Positions 1-8,982 of a DNA stretch of 64,000 bases are shown one piece after another. The first letter of the stretch is position 1. Each line of letters opens with the position of its first letter. A model generated the notes under the pieces. That model saw nothing but the letters and a program-made list of their open reading frames with translations. It ran no database searches and was not told the DNA's origin. This DNA comes from Candidatus Babeliales bacterium (lineage in GTDB: Bacteria > Babelota > Babeliae > Babelales > RVW-14). Location: contig JAIERW010000013.1 of assembly GCA_019746485.1 (NCBI GenBank), positions 1 through 64,000 of the forward strand. Reading direction: 5' to 3'. A program made the position numbers and the translations under genes.

Positions 1-2073
1 GTTTTTTTATGCGTCATAATAACAACTCCTTCACAACTTTTCTGCCTTCTAGATTTTGCCAATCGCGATACTAACCTCATCATCAATAGCAATGCTGGAA
101 CATCTGCTGTTCGACTTGGCAGCGTATCAGGAATCACTGGCTGGACACAAGACTCTATCGTTCTCTCATACGGTAATAACGCTCCCTCAAGTTGGACAGA
201 AGCTTACTCGGCAGGCACACTCATCGGCACAGGCGGTACAGCAGCCCCCACAAACCTGGTTTATAACAACAGTAACGCCATCAATGCACTTGCACGATTT
301 GTTCGCACCACCAGTAACGCCATGGTTTATCTCATCCGCGTTAACAGTAATACTATCAACCGTTATGCAACGCTTGTTAAACAAAACAGTAGCGCTATCA
401 ACAGTCTTGCCGGTTTTGTTCGTACCACCAGCAACGCCATGACCTATCTTATTCGTGTTAACAGTAACGCCATCAATGGCATTTACCCACTCGTCAAACA
501 AAGCAGTAATACTATCAACCGCTACTCAACACTTGTAAAACAAAACAGTGCTGCTATTAACGCCATGGGCCCAATTGTTAGAACTACCAGTAACTCGGTC
601 AATGCCATAGCACCTATTGTGCGAACAAACAGTAATTTGTTGAACGTGCTAACACCATTAATTAGACAAAACAGTAATGCAATAAATAGTTTTGGTACTA
701 CCAGCAGCTTGGCAACGCTTGTACGAACAACAAGTAACGCTCTTTTATTTGGTATAAAAAACAACAGCAATGCACTCTCGTACGGCATCAAAAATAATAG
801 TAATGCCATAATCTCTCTTGCCAGACTTGTTAGAACTACCAGCAACGCAGTTAATGCAGGCGGCACCTCTCAATTATCAATTCAAAACAGTAACGCAATC
901 ATACTTAAGTGCCAACAAATAATGCAAAACAGTAACGCAATTATTACGTTGAAAAGTCAAGTAAGAACCAATAGTAATGCACTTGCTTACAGCACCAGAA
1001 CCAACAGTAGCGCTATTATAAACTTGAGTAATCTTATACGCGTTAATAGCAATGCATTTGCTGCCGGCTCTGTACCATCAGCACTAGCAAAACAAAACAG
1101 TAGCGCAATCGTCACTCTTGAACGCATAGCACACATCTTCACCAACCATTCAAACTTTCTAGCGTCAACCAATATTTGCGCGCTCAATTACTACAAAGCC
1201 GGGTTAAGCGTTACCGCTGGCAAAACACTAACATTTAACGATCCTCTCCCAATAAGCGGGAAAATTAATCTCAACAATACAGGCGTATTATCATTTGGCA
1301 GCGATGTTTATTTTGGAGCCGACGTTTACTTTACCAACGGCGGTCTCTTAAAAGGTAATGGACACACATTAATGCTGACAGGCAGCCTAACCATTCCTGT
1401 AAACAAAACAGTTCGCATCGATACTAATACCATTATCGACGCTCAAGGCAACAACATAATTCTTGATACAGGTTCAAAATTTGTGGTTTCAACTGGCGTT
1501 ACCTTTACACTCAAAAACGTCAATCTCAAGAATTTATCAGGCATTCAAATAGATCTTGAAGGCGCAGGGACCGCTGCTCTGGCTCTTGCCAACTCAACCA
1601 TTTGTCTAGACCAAAACTTCAACTTTGCCGACGGCAAATTATTTATTCATGAAGATGTTAATTTATGCGGTACCAACAAATTTATTTACGAATCAATGTA
1701 TCCAATGTACATAGCTTCAAGTTCAGCACTTATCTGTAACCCTGCTTCCATCTTTAGGTACATACCAGGCGGTGGCACCAGCCATACCGACAGAACACTG
1801 ATGCGCTTTGCTGATACAACATCGTTCTTTTATTTAGACAATGCAACGCTTGAAGCTCCAGTTAACGGCCTACAAATTCTACGCGGAACCATGGCTTTTG
1901 ATAATAAGTGCTCTATTAAAAACTTATTGGCAGATGGCGTAACGCCAAATATTTCTCGTACCGAAGCGGTAACTTTTGGCGACAACACAGCTAATAATGA
2001 CGCCACACTTTATGTCTTTAGCGGCGCGCGCGTTGAAGTAAGTGGATATTTGGATTATAACAATGCAAGTTAG
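1..2073 (+). CDS. Partial surface/fibre-like protein: repeat stalk plus beta-solenoid-like C-terminal domain (5' end outside window)
   Basis: The frame is open from base 1 to the stop at 2071-2073 (690 codons), so the gene is cut by the left edge; the ATG at 322 lies inside the repeats and is not a credible start. Residues about 89-370 hold some 21 units centred on a motif such as RTTSNAM or KQNSSAI, mostly 14 residues apart with several 11-residue units. That spacing matches two heptads or one hendecad, and Asn-rich cores of this type occur in trimeric coiled-coil stalks (inference). The last 300 residues are rich in alternating hydrophobic strands, Asn, Gly and Thr (for example LKGNGHTLMLTGSLTI), like right-handed beta-helix passengers or phage tail spikes. 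No membrane anchor is visible at the C-terminus. Probable role is a surface adhesin or fibre; no family is recognised with confidence. Confidence 0.7.
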   Translation, partial: VFLCVIITTPSQLFCLLDFANRDTNLIINSNAGTSAVRLGSVSGITGWTQDSIVLSYGNNAPSSWTEAYSAGTLIGTGGTAAPTNLVYNNSNAINALARFVRTTSNAMVYLIRVNSNTINRYATLVKQNSSAINSLAGFVRTTSNAMTYLIRVNSNAINGIYPLVKQSSNTINRYSTLVKQNSAAINAMGPIVRTTSNSVNAIAPIVRTNSNLLNVLTPLIRQNSNAINSFGTTSSLATLVRTTSNALLFGIKNNSNALSYGIKNNSNAIISLARLVRTTSNAVNAGGTSQLSIQNSNAIILKCQQIMQNSNAIITLKSQVRTNSNALAYSTRTNSSAIINLSNLIRVNSNAFAAGSVPSALAKQNSSAIVTLERIAHIFTNHSNFLASTNICALNYYKAGLSVTAGKTLTFNDPLPISGKINLNNTGVLSFGSDVYFGADVYFTNGGLLKGNGHTLMLTGSLTIPVNKTVRIDTNTIIDAQGNNIILDTGSKFVVSTGVTFTLKNVNLKNLSGIQIDLEGAGTAALALANSTICLDQNFNFADGKLFIHEDVNLCGTNKFIYESMYPMYIASSSALICNPASIFRYIPGGGTSHTDRTLMRFADTTSFFYLDNATLEAPVNGLQILRGTMAFDNKCSIKNLLADGVTPNISRTEAVTFGDNTANNDATLYVFSGARVEVSGYLDYNNAS
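265..1111 (+). repeat. Tandem 42-bp/33-bp coding repeats
   Basis: About 21 imperfect units share a core close to AACAGTAACGCCATC, coding for N-S-N-A-I variants. Most neighbours are 42 bases apart, several are 33, and a few longer units (48-60) contain insertions. All spacings are multiples of three, so the reading frame is preserved. The arrangement suggests growth by unequal recombination or slippage within a coiled-coil stalk. Confidence 0.8.
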
Positions 2074-2079
2074 AGAATA

Positions 2080-2109
2080 TACCAGGCATGCAAAGGTGTA
2101 TGCCTGGTA
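2080..2109. terminator. Hairpin between convergent genes
   Basis: TACCAGGCAT (2080-2089) and ATGCCTGGTA (2100-2109) form a perfect 10-bp stem with a 10-base loop in the 55-bp gap between the surface protein and eno, which face each other. There is no T-tract on either side, so it is a possible shared terminator rather than a textbook intrinsic one. Confidence 0.45.
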
Positions 2110-2128
2110 CCATACCCAGCATTAAAGA

Positions 2129-3376
2129 TTAAAGTGTTTTTTCTATCGCAAGTAAACGATTATACTTTGCCACCCGCTCACCGCGCACACAAGCACCAAC
2201 TTTTAGATAGCCAGCAGCACAACCAACCGCAAAGTCTGCAATAAATGGATCATTCGTTTCACCAGAGCGATGCGAAGCAATAGTGAGATACTCAGCATTA
2301 CTGCCAAGCGCTAACGCTGCATACGCCTCAGAAATGGTACCACGCTGGTTGGGTTTAATCAGCACGCCGTTTGCAACGCCTTCTTCAACGCCGCGCATTA
2401 ATTTTTCGGTTGAGGTCACAAAAATATCATCGCCAATCAAATGTATTTTGTCGCCCAATTTTTCAGTCAAAAGCTGCCAACCCTCCCAGTCATCTTCACT
2501 CATACCATCTTCAATAGAAAAAATTGGATAACGTTTTATCAATTCTTCATAAAAAGAAACTAAATCAGCACTCGTCAAAAAATCACCTTCAATAACATAA
2601 CGCTTAGTTTTTGCATCATAAAAATAATTTGCTGCAGCATCCAAACAAATAGAAACATCTTCAACGGTAAAACCTGCCCGCTCAATGGCTTGGACCAAAA
2701 AATCAAGGGCTGCATATTGTTTTTTTAAGCCTTTTGGCACCAATTGCGGCGCAAAGCCACCTTCATCCCCAACATTTGTTATATGGCCAGCATCGTGTAA
2801 TAAATGTTTAAGAGTTTGATAAACATCAAAAATAATAGACATGGTCTCGTTCATGCCAACCTGTTGAGAGGGCATAATCATAAATTCCTGAAAAACAAGC
2901 CCGTTATCAGCATGCATACCGCCATTCAAAATATTCACCATGCAACGAGGTAGTGTTGGTTTTTGTTGAAACAATTCAGCAAGTAATGCATAGTCGTACA
3001 AACCTTGCACATACGCCTGAGCACGCGCCACAGCAATACTGGCAGCCAACGTTGTATTAGCGCCCAAATACGCTTTGTTGGGCGTACCATCCAGCTCAAT
3101 TAAAAGCTCGTCCATGGCAATAAGATCGGGAGCTTTTTGACACAAAGCCGGCGCAATAATTGTTTCAAGGGTATAAATGGCTTTTAAAACTCCTGTACCA
3201 TTAAAAACTTTTTTATCGCCATCCCGCAGCTCAAGTGCCTCATAATGGCCCACTGAAGCACCGGCAGGAACGCTTGATTGAACCACAAAACCATCTTCCA
3301 TTTCTAACAAACACTCAAGGGTAGGAAACCCTCGAGAATCAAAAATTTGTCGGCCCATAAGGCTTTTTATCTTCAT
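2129..3376 (-). CDS. eno: Enolase (phosphopyruvate hydratase)
   Basis: Converts 2-phosphoglycerate to phosphoenolpyruvate in glycolysis. The 415-residue length is usual (420-430). Recognisable in order: FDSRGFPT near the N-terminus, VPAGASVGHYEALELRDG, NILNGGMHADN with the loop His, NVGDEGGFAP, the metal ligands in ICLDAAANYFY, FSIEDGMSEDDWEGW and LIGDDIFVTST, the catalytic-Lys segment GVLIKPNQRGT, and ASHRSGETNDPFIAD. Several usually invariant positions differ (KPNQRG instead of KVNQIG, GFPT instead of GNPT), so it is a divergent bacterial enolase with the active-site residues kept. It is transcribed away from the comEC-like gene across an 83-bp gap that holds both promoters. With ppsA at 48.5 kb it links the lower glycolytic/gluconeogenic steps. 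Confidence 0.95.
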   Translation of the reverse strand: MKIKSLMGRQIFDSRGFPTLECLLEMEDGFVVQSSVPAGASVGHYEALELRDGDKKVFNGTGVLKAIYTLETIIAPALCQKAPDLIAMDELLIELDGTPNKAYLGANTTLAASIAVARAQAYVQGLYDYALLAELFQQKPTLPRCMVNILNGGMHADNGLVFQEFMIMPSQQVGMNETMSIIFDVYQTLKHLLHDAGHITNVGDEGGFAPQLVPKGLKKQYAALDFLVQAIERAGFTVEDVSICLDAAANYFYDAKTKRYVIEGDFLTSADLVSFYEELIKRYPIFSIEDGMSEDDWEGWQLLTEKLGDKIHLIGDDIFVTSTEKLMRGVEEGVANGVLIKPNQRGTISEAYAALALGSNAEYLTIASHRSGETNDPFIADFAVGCAAGYLKVGACVRGERVAKYNRLLAIEKTL

Positions 3377-3459
3377 AACTACTTTCTAATTTACATGATT
3401 GTGCTAGGATACTGTTCCATAGTACTACACACTAACAAGGCTTTTGCAAACAAACAACC

Positions 3460-4641
3460 ATGCTAATAGACGCTGTTAATATTCTTTTCCGCATTGCACT
3501 CCCAAGCGCCACCCTCACTCTTGCGTGGTACAGCCTCATTATAAAACCGCGCCAAGCTCTGCGGCCAAACTTTTTATTTTTATTGCTGGTAAGCCTGATA
3601 AGTGGGATTTTTTTACAATCATTTTTTGCTATCCCTTTGCCGCTGGTCGCACTCGGCATAATCACCAGCTCGTTTGTTGTGTTGTGCGTCCAGGATATTC
3701 CACAACTTCATTTATTAATGCCCGTCTTTTGTTTGGTGGGCGCCTTTATTTTTCAGCACCAAAAAAATCATGCCGAAAACTTATTGCTACACTATGGTAA
3801 TAAACCACTCACATTATGCGGCACCATAACCAATAAAGAAGAATGTGCTGGCATTTTTAAAGAACAATGGCGGCTTGATGTACAACAAATTCAACGTAAC
3901 AACGAAAGCATTCCGGTCTCGTTTAATGTTTTGTGCTACAGTAAAAAAATTACTGACTTAATGCCAAGCGACAGCATTTCTGTACAGAATGTTATGCTCA
4001 AAACATCACAAACTCCCTCGATTAGCGACAAGCCAACCTTTTTTGATTATTTAATTAAAGAAGATGCCCTGTGCTCGCTTTTTGTTGACCATCAAACATC
4101 GTATGTCCTGGACAACCGCCCTTCCTGGTCGCTCAACCGTTGGCTATGGACCCAAAAAATGAATCTTTACCATGCCTGCAAACAAAAACTTTCATACACT
4201 GCTTTTACTTATTTTTCACTGATATTTTTAGGCAACAAGCACTTTGCTAAGTACGATTCGCTGCGCGCCTTGTTTAATCAGTGGGGCTTGGCGCATTTTT
4301 TAGCACGCTCGGGCCTACACATTGTACTCTTTATTTTTATGTGGACTTTTTTGCTCAATCTCATGCCTTTGCCACTTCAATGCAAACGACTTATTCTTTT
4401 GTCATGCTGTTTTTGCTACTGCATGCTCAGCTGGATCAGTATTTCGTTTATTCGCGCGTTTCTCGTTTTTGTCTTAACACAACTTGGCGCTATTTTTTCA
4501 CGACAAACAAACTTTCTCCACTTACTTACCTTGGTCTGCTTACTTATTTTATTATTTAATCCAATCCAGCTTTTTTTTCTTGATTTTCAACTCACCTTTG
4601 GTCTAACATTTACTTTGGCCTGGCTTGCTCGCACAACCTAG
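3460..4641 (+). CDS. Short ComEC/Rec2-type membrane protein lacking the nuclease-like domain
   Basis: The 393-residue protein has two to three N-terminal membrane segments, a soluble stretch (about residues 110-220) and a C-terminal helical block carrying the ComEC signature GLAHFLARSGLHIVLF, then SISFIRAFLVF and LLILLFNPIQLFFLDFQLTF. In ComEC these form the channel through which single-stranded DNA enters during natural transformation. The protein stops right after the DFQLTFG segment: the last channel helices and the metallo-beta-lactamase-like domain of full ComEC (700-800 residues) are absent, and no such domain is encoded between 4641 and the next gene at 4690. It may be a minimal form, a decayed gene, or work with a separate nuclease elsewhere. 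Confidence 0.75.
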   Translation: MLIDAVNILFRIALPSATLTLAWYSLIIKPRQALRPNFLFLLLVSLISGIFLQSFFAIPLPLVALGIITSSFVVLCVQDIPQLHLLMPVFCLVGAFIFQHQKNHAENLLLHYGNKPLTLCGTITNKEECAGIFKEQWRLDVQQIQRNNESIPVSFNVLCYSKKITDLMPSDSISVQNVMLKTSQTPSISDKPTFFDYLIKEDALCSLFVDHQTSYVLDNRPSWSLNRWLWTQKMNLYHACKQKLSYTAFTYFSLIFLGNKHFAKYDSLRALFNQWGLAHFLARSGLHIVLFIFMWTFLLNLMPLPLQCKRLILLSCCFCYCMLSWISISFIRAFLVFVLTQLGAIFSRQTNFLHLLTLVCLLILLFNPIQLFFLDFQLTFGLTFTLAWLARTT

Positions 4642-4689
4642 CTATTCTTTGTTTTAACCATAACCCTCTTACTTTCCCACGGGGTATTC

Positions 4690-6042
4690 ATGAAAACAAG
4701 AAGATTTTCTCAAGCACTTTCTCTTGTTCTCTTACTTGGCATCGTCATCACAAACCCTCTCTTTGCCAGCGCTTATACAAAGCCATCGTACTTTAGTAAC
4801 TCAAATAACAATACCTCTTTTTTTGATGACGACTACGATCAAAACGAAAAAAACATCTGGATTCATACCCATAATACCGAAGACTTATTAGCAGCCCTTG
4901 GTTTTATTTTTAAACTAAAAAAACGCTTCCCATATACCGAATGCTTTGTTTCTTCGTTAACATTTGAAGCAAAAAAAGTTGCCGACCAGTTTTTTAATCC
5001 CTACTGTACCAAAGTTATACCACACGACGATCTAGACACAATCAGTTATAATTTTAGAAAAATTAGACCCAAAGTTATCCTACCCATTGGCAACACCGTA
5101 CTACCAAGCCTGGTGCTGTTAGGGCTTTTGTACAAAACACCTATTTATCTTTTTGGTGGCAAAGTTGCCCAACAAATTGAACGCGTTTTATATACTTCAA
5201 ATTATTTATACAACCCGGTTTTTAATGCGTTAAATGGTATTTATACTGATACTGAAGATGATTTAGAAGCGTTTCGCAATGTTGGTATTATTGAACCACA
5301 TATTATTCCAATCGGACCTCTTTATTTATGCAATATTTTTGAAAAAAAACGTTACTACACCGACTCTATAAACCAACAAATACAACTCGCAAACACACTC
5401 AAACAGTACCAAATACTGCTGGTGCACACACGCAAAAGAACACGAATACAAGATTATCTCGATCTTTTTAAACAACTAAAAAGCACCAACACTGCGCTCA
5501 AAATGGTCTTTGTTCCAGGACGCGCCGTTTCTTTAAAGAGCGAAATAAATAAACTCATTGCCCAGCAAGATTTTTCAATAGCACTGCTAGAAAATGAAAC
5601 CGACTTTAACATTCATCCAACACAGATAGAAAAAACACTGTCTAATATCAATGGTCTTCTACAATGCAATGATATCGTTTTTTCATGTGCCGAAAGCAGT
5701 TCATTTTTCTGGCAGGCCTTTGCAACCATGAGCTTTGTCGATGACCAAGACTCTCTAAGGCAAATTCACGAAAGCGCGGTCTGGAAAAATGCAGTCATTA
5801 TGTACCAAACAAAAAATTCTGAGTTCAGGTCTGAAGAAATTACCGATAATCTTTTTGCTTTACTTGCCACAACATTCTCTGTTCAAGAGCTCGTTAACCA
5901 AACACAAGAGTTGTTGAGTAATCAAGAAATTAGAACAAGCCTTGGACAAAAACTGTTTAATTTTGTCAGTGAACAAACACAAAAAACGGACCAAATTCTT
6001 GAACCATTTTTCTATCATCTTCAACAGAAGTTAACATTTTAA
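4690..6042 (+). CDS. Exported KdtA/GT30-like protein, copy 1
   Basis: An N-terminal signal peptide (about residues 1-28, ending PLFASA) precedes a region whose layout follows the N-terminal half of Kdo transferase WaaA/KdtA: IWIHTHNTEDLLAAL for the family's FHAASVGE-type motif, SFRKIRP-like spacing then PSLVLLGLLYKTPIYLF, and GIYTDTEDDLEAFRNVGI for the family's QTEEDAERF-type segment, followed by a second Rossmann-like half. The Glu of the FHAASVGE motif aligns with Asp, and the family ETELWPN motif is replaced by GNTVLPS, so normal Kdo transfer is doubtful. True WaaA is cytoplasmic or inner-membrane anchored; a cleavable signal is unusual. First gene of a duplicated cassette; 22 bp before the C11 peptidase gene. 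The GT30 assignment is from motif reading only. Confidence 0.6.
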   Translation: MKTRRFSQALSLVLLLGIVITNPLFASAYTKPSYFSNSNNNTSFFDDDYDQNEKNIWIHTHNTEDLLAALGFIFKLKKRFPYTECFVSSLTFEAKKVADQFFNPYCTKVIPHDDLDTISYNFRKIRPKVILPIGNTVLPSLVLLGLLYKTPIYLFGGKVAQQIERVLYTSNYLYNPVFNALNGIYTDTEDDLEAFRNVGIIEPHIIPIGPLYLCNIFEKKRYYTDSINQQIQLANTLKQYQILLVHTRKRTRIQDYLDLFKQLKSTNTALKMVFVPGRAVSLKSEINKLIAQQDFSIALLENETDFNIHPTQIEKTLSNINGLLQCNDIVFSCAESSSFFWQAFATMSFVDDQDSLRQIHESAVWKNAVIMYQTKNSEFRSEEITDNLFALLATTFSVQELVNQTQELLSNQEIRTSLGQKLFNFVSEQTQKTDQILEPFFYHLQQKLTF

Positions 6043-6064
6043 CGTCGTAAAAAAAGGCATTGGC

Positions 6065-7564
6065 ATGTTCAAAAGCCTCGCGACAAAAAAATTAGTATTA
6101 TTCAGCATCTTTACCACAGCTACATTGTTTTGCACAGCAAGTAAACCCTCGTTAATACTGAATAACCACTATCCCTACATTGCCGCACTCAACAAATGGC
6201 TTACTAACAATACTTTTGCCTTAACACCACCTTCTATCATTACCAAAACAAAAAAAACTAATGATCAAATTCGCCAAGAAGCCAAACAAACCAAAGAATG
6301 GAATATTATTGTTTACATGGCGGCTAACAACAACCTGCACGCTTTTAGCATTAAAAACTTGCAACAAATGATCCACATTGGCTCAAATGAGCGCATTAAT
6401 ATTGTTGTACAACTTGATGGTTACCGCATGGAAGATGTTAGTAGATTTTATATTGAAAAAGACAACCCTGTCTTGATTAGCTCATTTAACCACACCGCTG
6501 CAACAATCAGCGGCACAACCCAAAGTTTGCTTGAATTTGTTACCTGGGCGCTAGAAACCTACCCTGCAAAACAACAAGCGCTTGTTTTGTGGAATCATGG
6601 TTCTGGCATTAAAGATCCACACATTTGGGGCAAAAAAATAATCTCTCATCGTGATGAGTTTTTTTTCTTTAACCACCAAACATGTCTTTTGGAGCTTAAT
6701 CGCCATCTTTTGGATCATGATTTTGAAGAACTTGAAGAACGCGGGATTGCATTTAACGATACGTTTGAAACATATATTACTAACCAAGAGTTAAAAGATA
6801 CGCTCGATACCATTTGCGCCAATGCTCTCAATAATAAAAAAATTGACCTGTTGTTTTTTGACGCATGCCACATGGCAATGGTTGAAATTGGCTCACAAAT
6901 TAAAAGCGCAGTCCACTATATGGTTGGTTCTGAAGAAATTGAACCAGGTGGCGGACATAATTACATTTATGCTCTTGAACCCTTTTTGCATCGGAGCTTT
7001 TCGCCAGCAGAATTTGCTTGTCATTTAGTTAATGCATACGAACAAGAATATATAAATTTTAACGCAGACTACACACAATCCGCAATCAATTTAGATACCT
7101 ATGAACCATTAGAAAAGCTCATAAAACAAATAACCGCCAACTTGATTGATTTACTCCAACAAGAACCTGAAGCCTTCACGCAAGCATTACAATCAATACG
7201 CTACAGCAGACGCTTTACTACCGAATTTGGCGACCCAGATTACATTGATTTTTGTCTCTTTTTTCAGACATTAGAGAAAAAATTAAACGCACTACTCAGC
7301 GACCAAACCTTCACTCAAACAAACATTACAAAAATAACCGAAACAGTAACATTGCTTCGACAAAGCCTTACACTCCTGCTAGAAAGCGTCATTATCAAAA
7401 ATACTGCTGGGCTTAATTTACCTTACACCCAAGGCTTGGCTATTTACTTTCCGCGCAGATCAATAGATCCTTATTATCGCACAACCATTTTCGACCAAAC
7501 AACTCAGTGGTCAGAATTTTTACATACATTCGGCCTTAACTTGCGAAACTTAGGAAACAGTTAA
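6065..7564 (+). CDS. Clostripain-family (C11) cysteine peptidase, copy 1, exported
   Basis: C11 peptidases cleave after basic residues using a His-Cys dyad in a caspase-like fold. Here the family motifs are clear: WNIIVYMAANNNLHAF (from residue 79), LVLWNHGSG with catalytic His178, DLLFFDACHMAMVEIG with catalytic Cys268, and GSEEIEPGGGHNY directly after. A hydrophobic N-terminal stretch (about residues 9-25) suggests export, and residues 30-78 are a possible propeptide. The 499-residue length is usual. An insert of about 30 residues after the His motif (to TCLLELNRHLL) is shared with copy 2. It sits between two KdtA-like genes, 6 bp before the second, so all four genes are probably one transcript. 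Confidence 0.88.
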   Translation: MFKSLATKKLVLFSIFTTATLFCTASKPSLILNNHYPYIAALNKWLTNNTFALTPPSIITKTKKTNDQIRQEAKQTKEWNIIVYMAANNNLHAFSIKNLQQMIHIGSNERINIVVQLDGYRMEDVSRFYIEKDNPVLISSFNHTAATISGTTQSLLEFVTWALETYPAKQQALVLWNHGSGIKDPHIWGKKIISHRDEFFFFNHQTCLLELNRHLLDHDFEELEERGIAFNDTFETYITNQELKDTLDTICANALNNKKIDLLFFDACHMAMVEIGSQIKSAVHYMVGSEEIEPGGGHNYIYALEPFLHRSFSPAEFACHLVNAYEQEYINFNADYTQSAINLDTYEPLEKLIKQITANLIDLLQQEPEAFTQALQSIRYSRRFTTEFGDPDYIDFCLFFQTLEKKLNALLSDQTFTQTNITKITETVTLLRQSLTLLLESVIIKNTAGLNLPYTQGLAIYFPRRSIDPYYRTTIFDQTTQWSEFLHTFGLNLRNLGNS

Positions 7565-7569
7565 ATCAT

Positions 7570-8967
7570 ATGAAAAAAATACTGTGTGTTTTGTTTTTTT
7601 TAGTTTTATCAACACAAAGCATAGCTAAAATATCTGAAAAAACTGGCTCAACAAAAGCGTATCTAGCAACACCAACAGAACCAGATGACGATCGTGACAG
7701 TGGCGCTCTTTGGTTCCATTTAGAAAATATTGATGATCTCTATTCAGTCATGGGTCTCATTGTACGCATTTTTGACGAACTACCAGAAACAGAAATTTTT
7801 ATCACCACAACGCTTATGCAAACAAAAGAGATTATCAATTATTTATTTCCCAAGCTTCATGTCCATCTTATTGCACAAGACAACCTACAAATAATGGCAA
7901 GCTTGTACAACCACTTACGCCCATCTGCCATAATACTTGTCAAACACGAAGTGGTACCAAGCTTGGTACTATTGTCGCTTTTACAAAAAACTCCTATCTT
8001 TCTTTTAAACGCTTCCGCTTCACAGGCAACCGAACGGCTCTTGTCTATGTCCCCCTATTTTTATAAAGAACTCTTTAACGTACTCAGCGGTATTTTTTGC
8101 CAAACAAAAGAAGATAAAGTAGCGTTTGAAAAATTGGGCATAAAAAAACCGCCTACCGTTGTTTCAGGCCCTCTTCATTTGTATAATATTTTACAAAGAA
8201 AAAACTACTTGTTAAAAAAGCTCAAAACAAACTTACAAAAAAATAACCAAACATTTGATTACCCGATTATTTTAATGCATTCATACAACCGAAACAGAAT
8301 AAAGCTGTATCTGAATGCTTACGAAGAATTACAAAAGGAGCTACCACAACTCAAGCTCATTTTGTCCACCGGTTGTGCATTATCGTGGGAAGCAGAACTC
8401 TGCACACTCATCAAAAATAAAAATCTAGACTACGTTATTTGGAACAACAAACTGGATCAATTTGGCAAAAAAGCAGACTTTATTAATAACTTGGCCAATA
8501 TTTTTAAAACCAATAACATTTTTATTTCCTGCATCAATGGTCCACTCTTTTTTTGGAACAGCGTCGTTCCCATTTTTGTCTGCGATGAAAACGCTGCCGA
8601 CGAAGAAAATTTCTTAATTTTTCAGGCCGCAATCTGGAAAAATGCCATTCTTGTAGGACCTTTCGAAAATCTTCGCCAGCAACAACAAGTCAAACCAAGT
8701 AATCTTTTTCAGATCGTTGGATCAAAAAACGAGTTATGCAGCACTTTGTTGCAGTTGCTAAAAGATAAAGAATACTTTACCAAACAAAGCGAAGCTTCAT
8801 ATCGCGTAGCAAAAAAAATTATGTCTCATGTTGCCACCGTTATTAATCCATTTTTTGAATCGCTCAAAAATCACCTTCAAAAAAAGGAGGTTATCTCGCT
8901 AGAAAACTTATCTTCATACGAAAGTTATCAAAACATACTTTCTTGCTCATCCAATTTCATAAAATAA
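7570..8967 (+). CDS. Exported KdtA/GT30-like protein, copy 2
   Basis: Paralogue of the gene at 4690 with a signal peptide (about residues 1-19, ending TQSIA). Matching landmarks are LWFHLENIDDL, HLRPSAIILVKHEVVPSLV, LLSLLQKTPIFLL, GIFCQTKEDKVAFEKLGI and VVSGPLHLYNIL. As in copy 1 the FHAASVGE-type motif has Asp instead of Glu. Unlike copy 1, the ETELWPN-type motif keeps one acidic residue (KHEVVPS). The two copies are more diverged from each other than the two C11 copies are. A C-terminal tail of about 30 residues after LKNHLQKK is extra. It begins 5 bp after the first peptidase gene and ends 15 bp before the second. Substrate unknown. Confidence 0.6.
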   Translation: MKKILCVLFFLVLSTQSIAKISEKTGSTKAYLATPTEPDDDRDSGALWFHLENIDDLYSVMGLIVRIFDELPETEIFITTTLMQTKEIINYLFPKLHVHLIAQDNLQIMASLYNHLRPSAIILVKHEVVPSLVLLSLLQKTPIFLLNASASQATERLLSMSPYFYKELFNVLSGIFCQTKEDKVAFEKLGIKKPPTVVSGPLHLYNILQRKNYLLKKLKTNLQKNNQTFDYPIILMHSYNRNRIKLYLNAYEELQKELPQLKLILSTGCALSWEAELCTLIKNKNLDYVIWNNKLDQFGKKADFINNLANIFKTNNIFISCINGPLFFWNSVVPIFVCDENAADEENFLIFQAAIWKNAILVGPFENLRQQQQVKPSNLFQIVGSKNELCSTLLQLLKDKEYFTKQSEASYRVAKKIMSHVATVINPFFESLKNHLQKKEVISLENLSSYESYQNILSCSSNFIK

Positions 8968-8982
8968 AAAGGATTTTTTATT

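Noticed and set aside
56-501. Open frames at 56-442 (+) and 187-501 (-)
   Set aside because: They are out of phase with the repeat protein, which is open from base 1 and explains the region; their products are low-complexity shadows of the repeats.
4690-8967. The two KdtA-like genes as true waaA
   Set aside because: Both have cleavable signal peptides and altered catalytic motifs, and no other Kdo gene is adjacent, so no waaA symbol is given.
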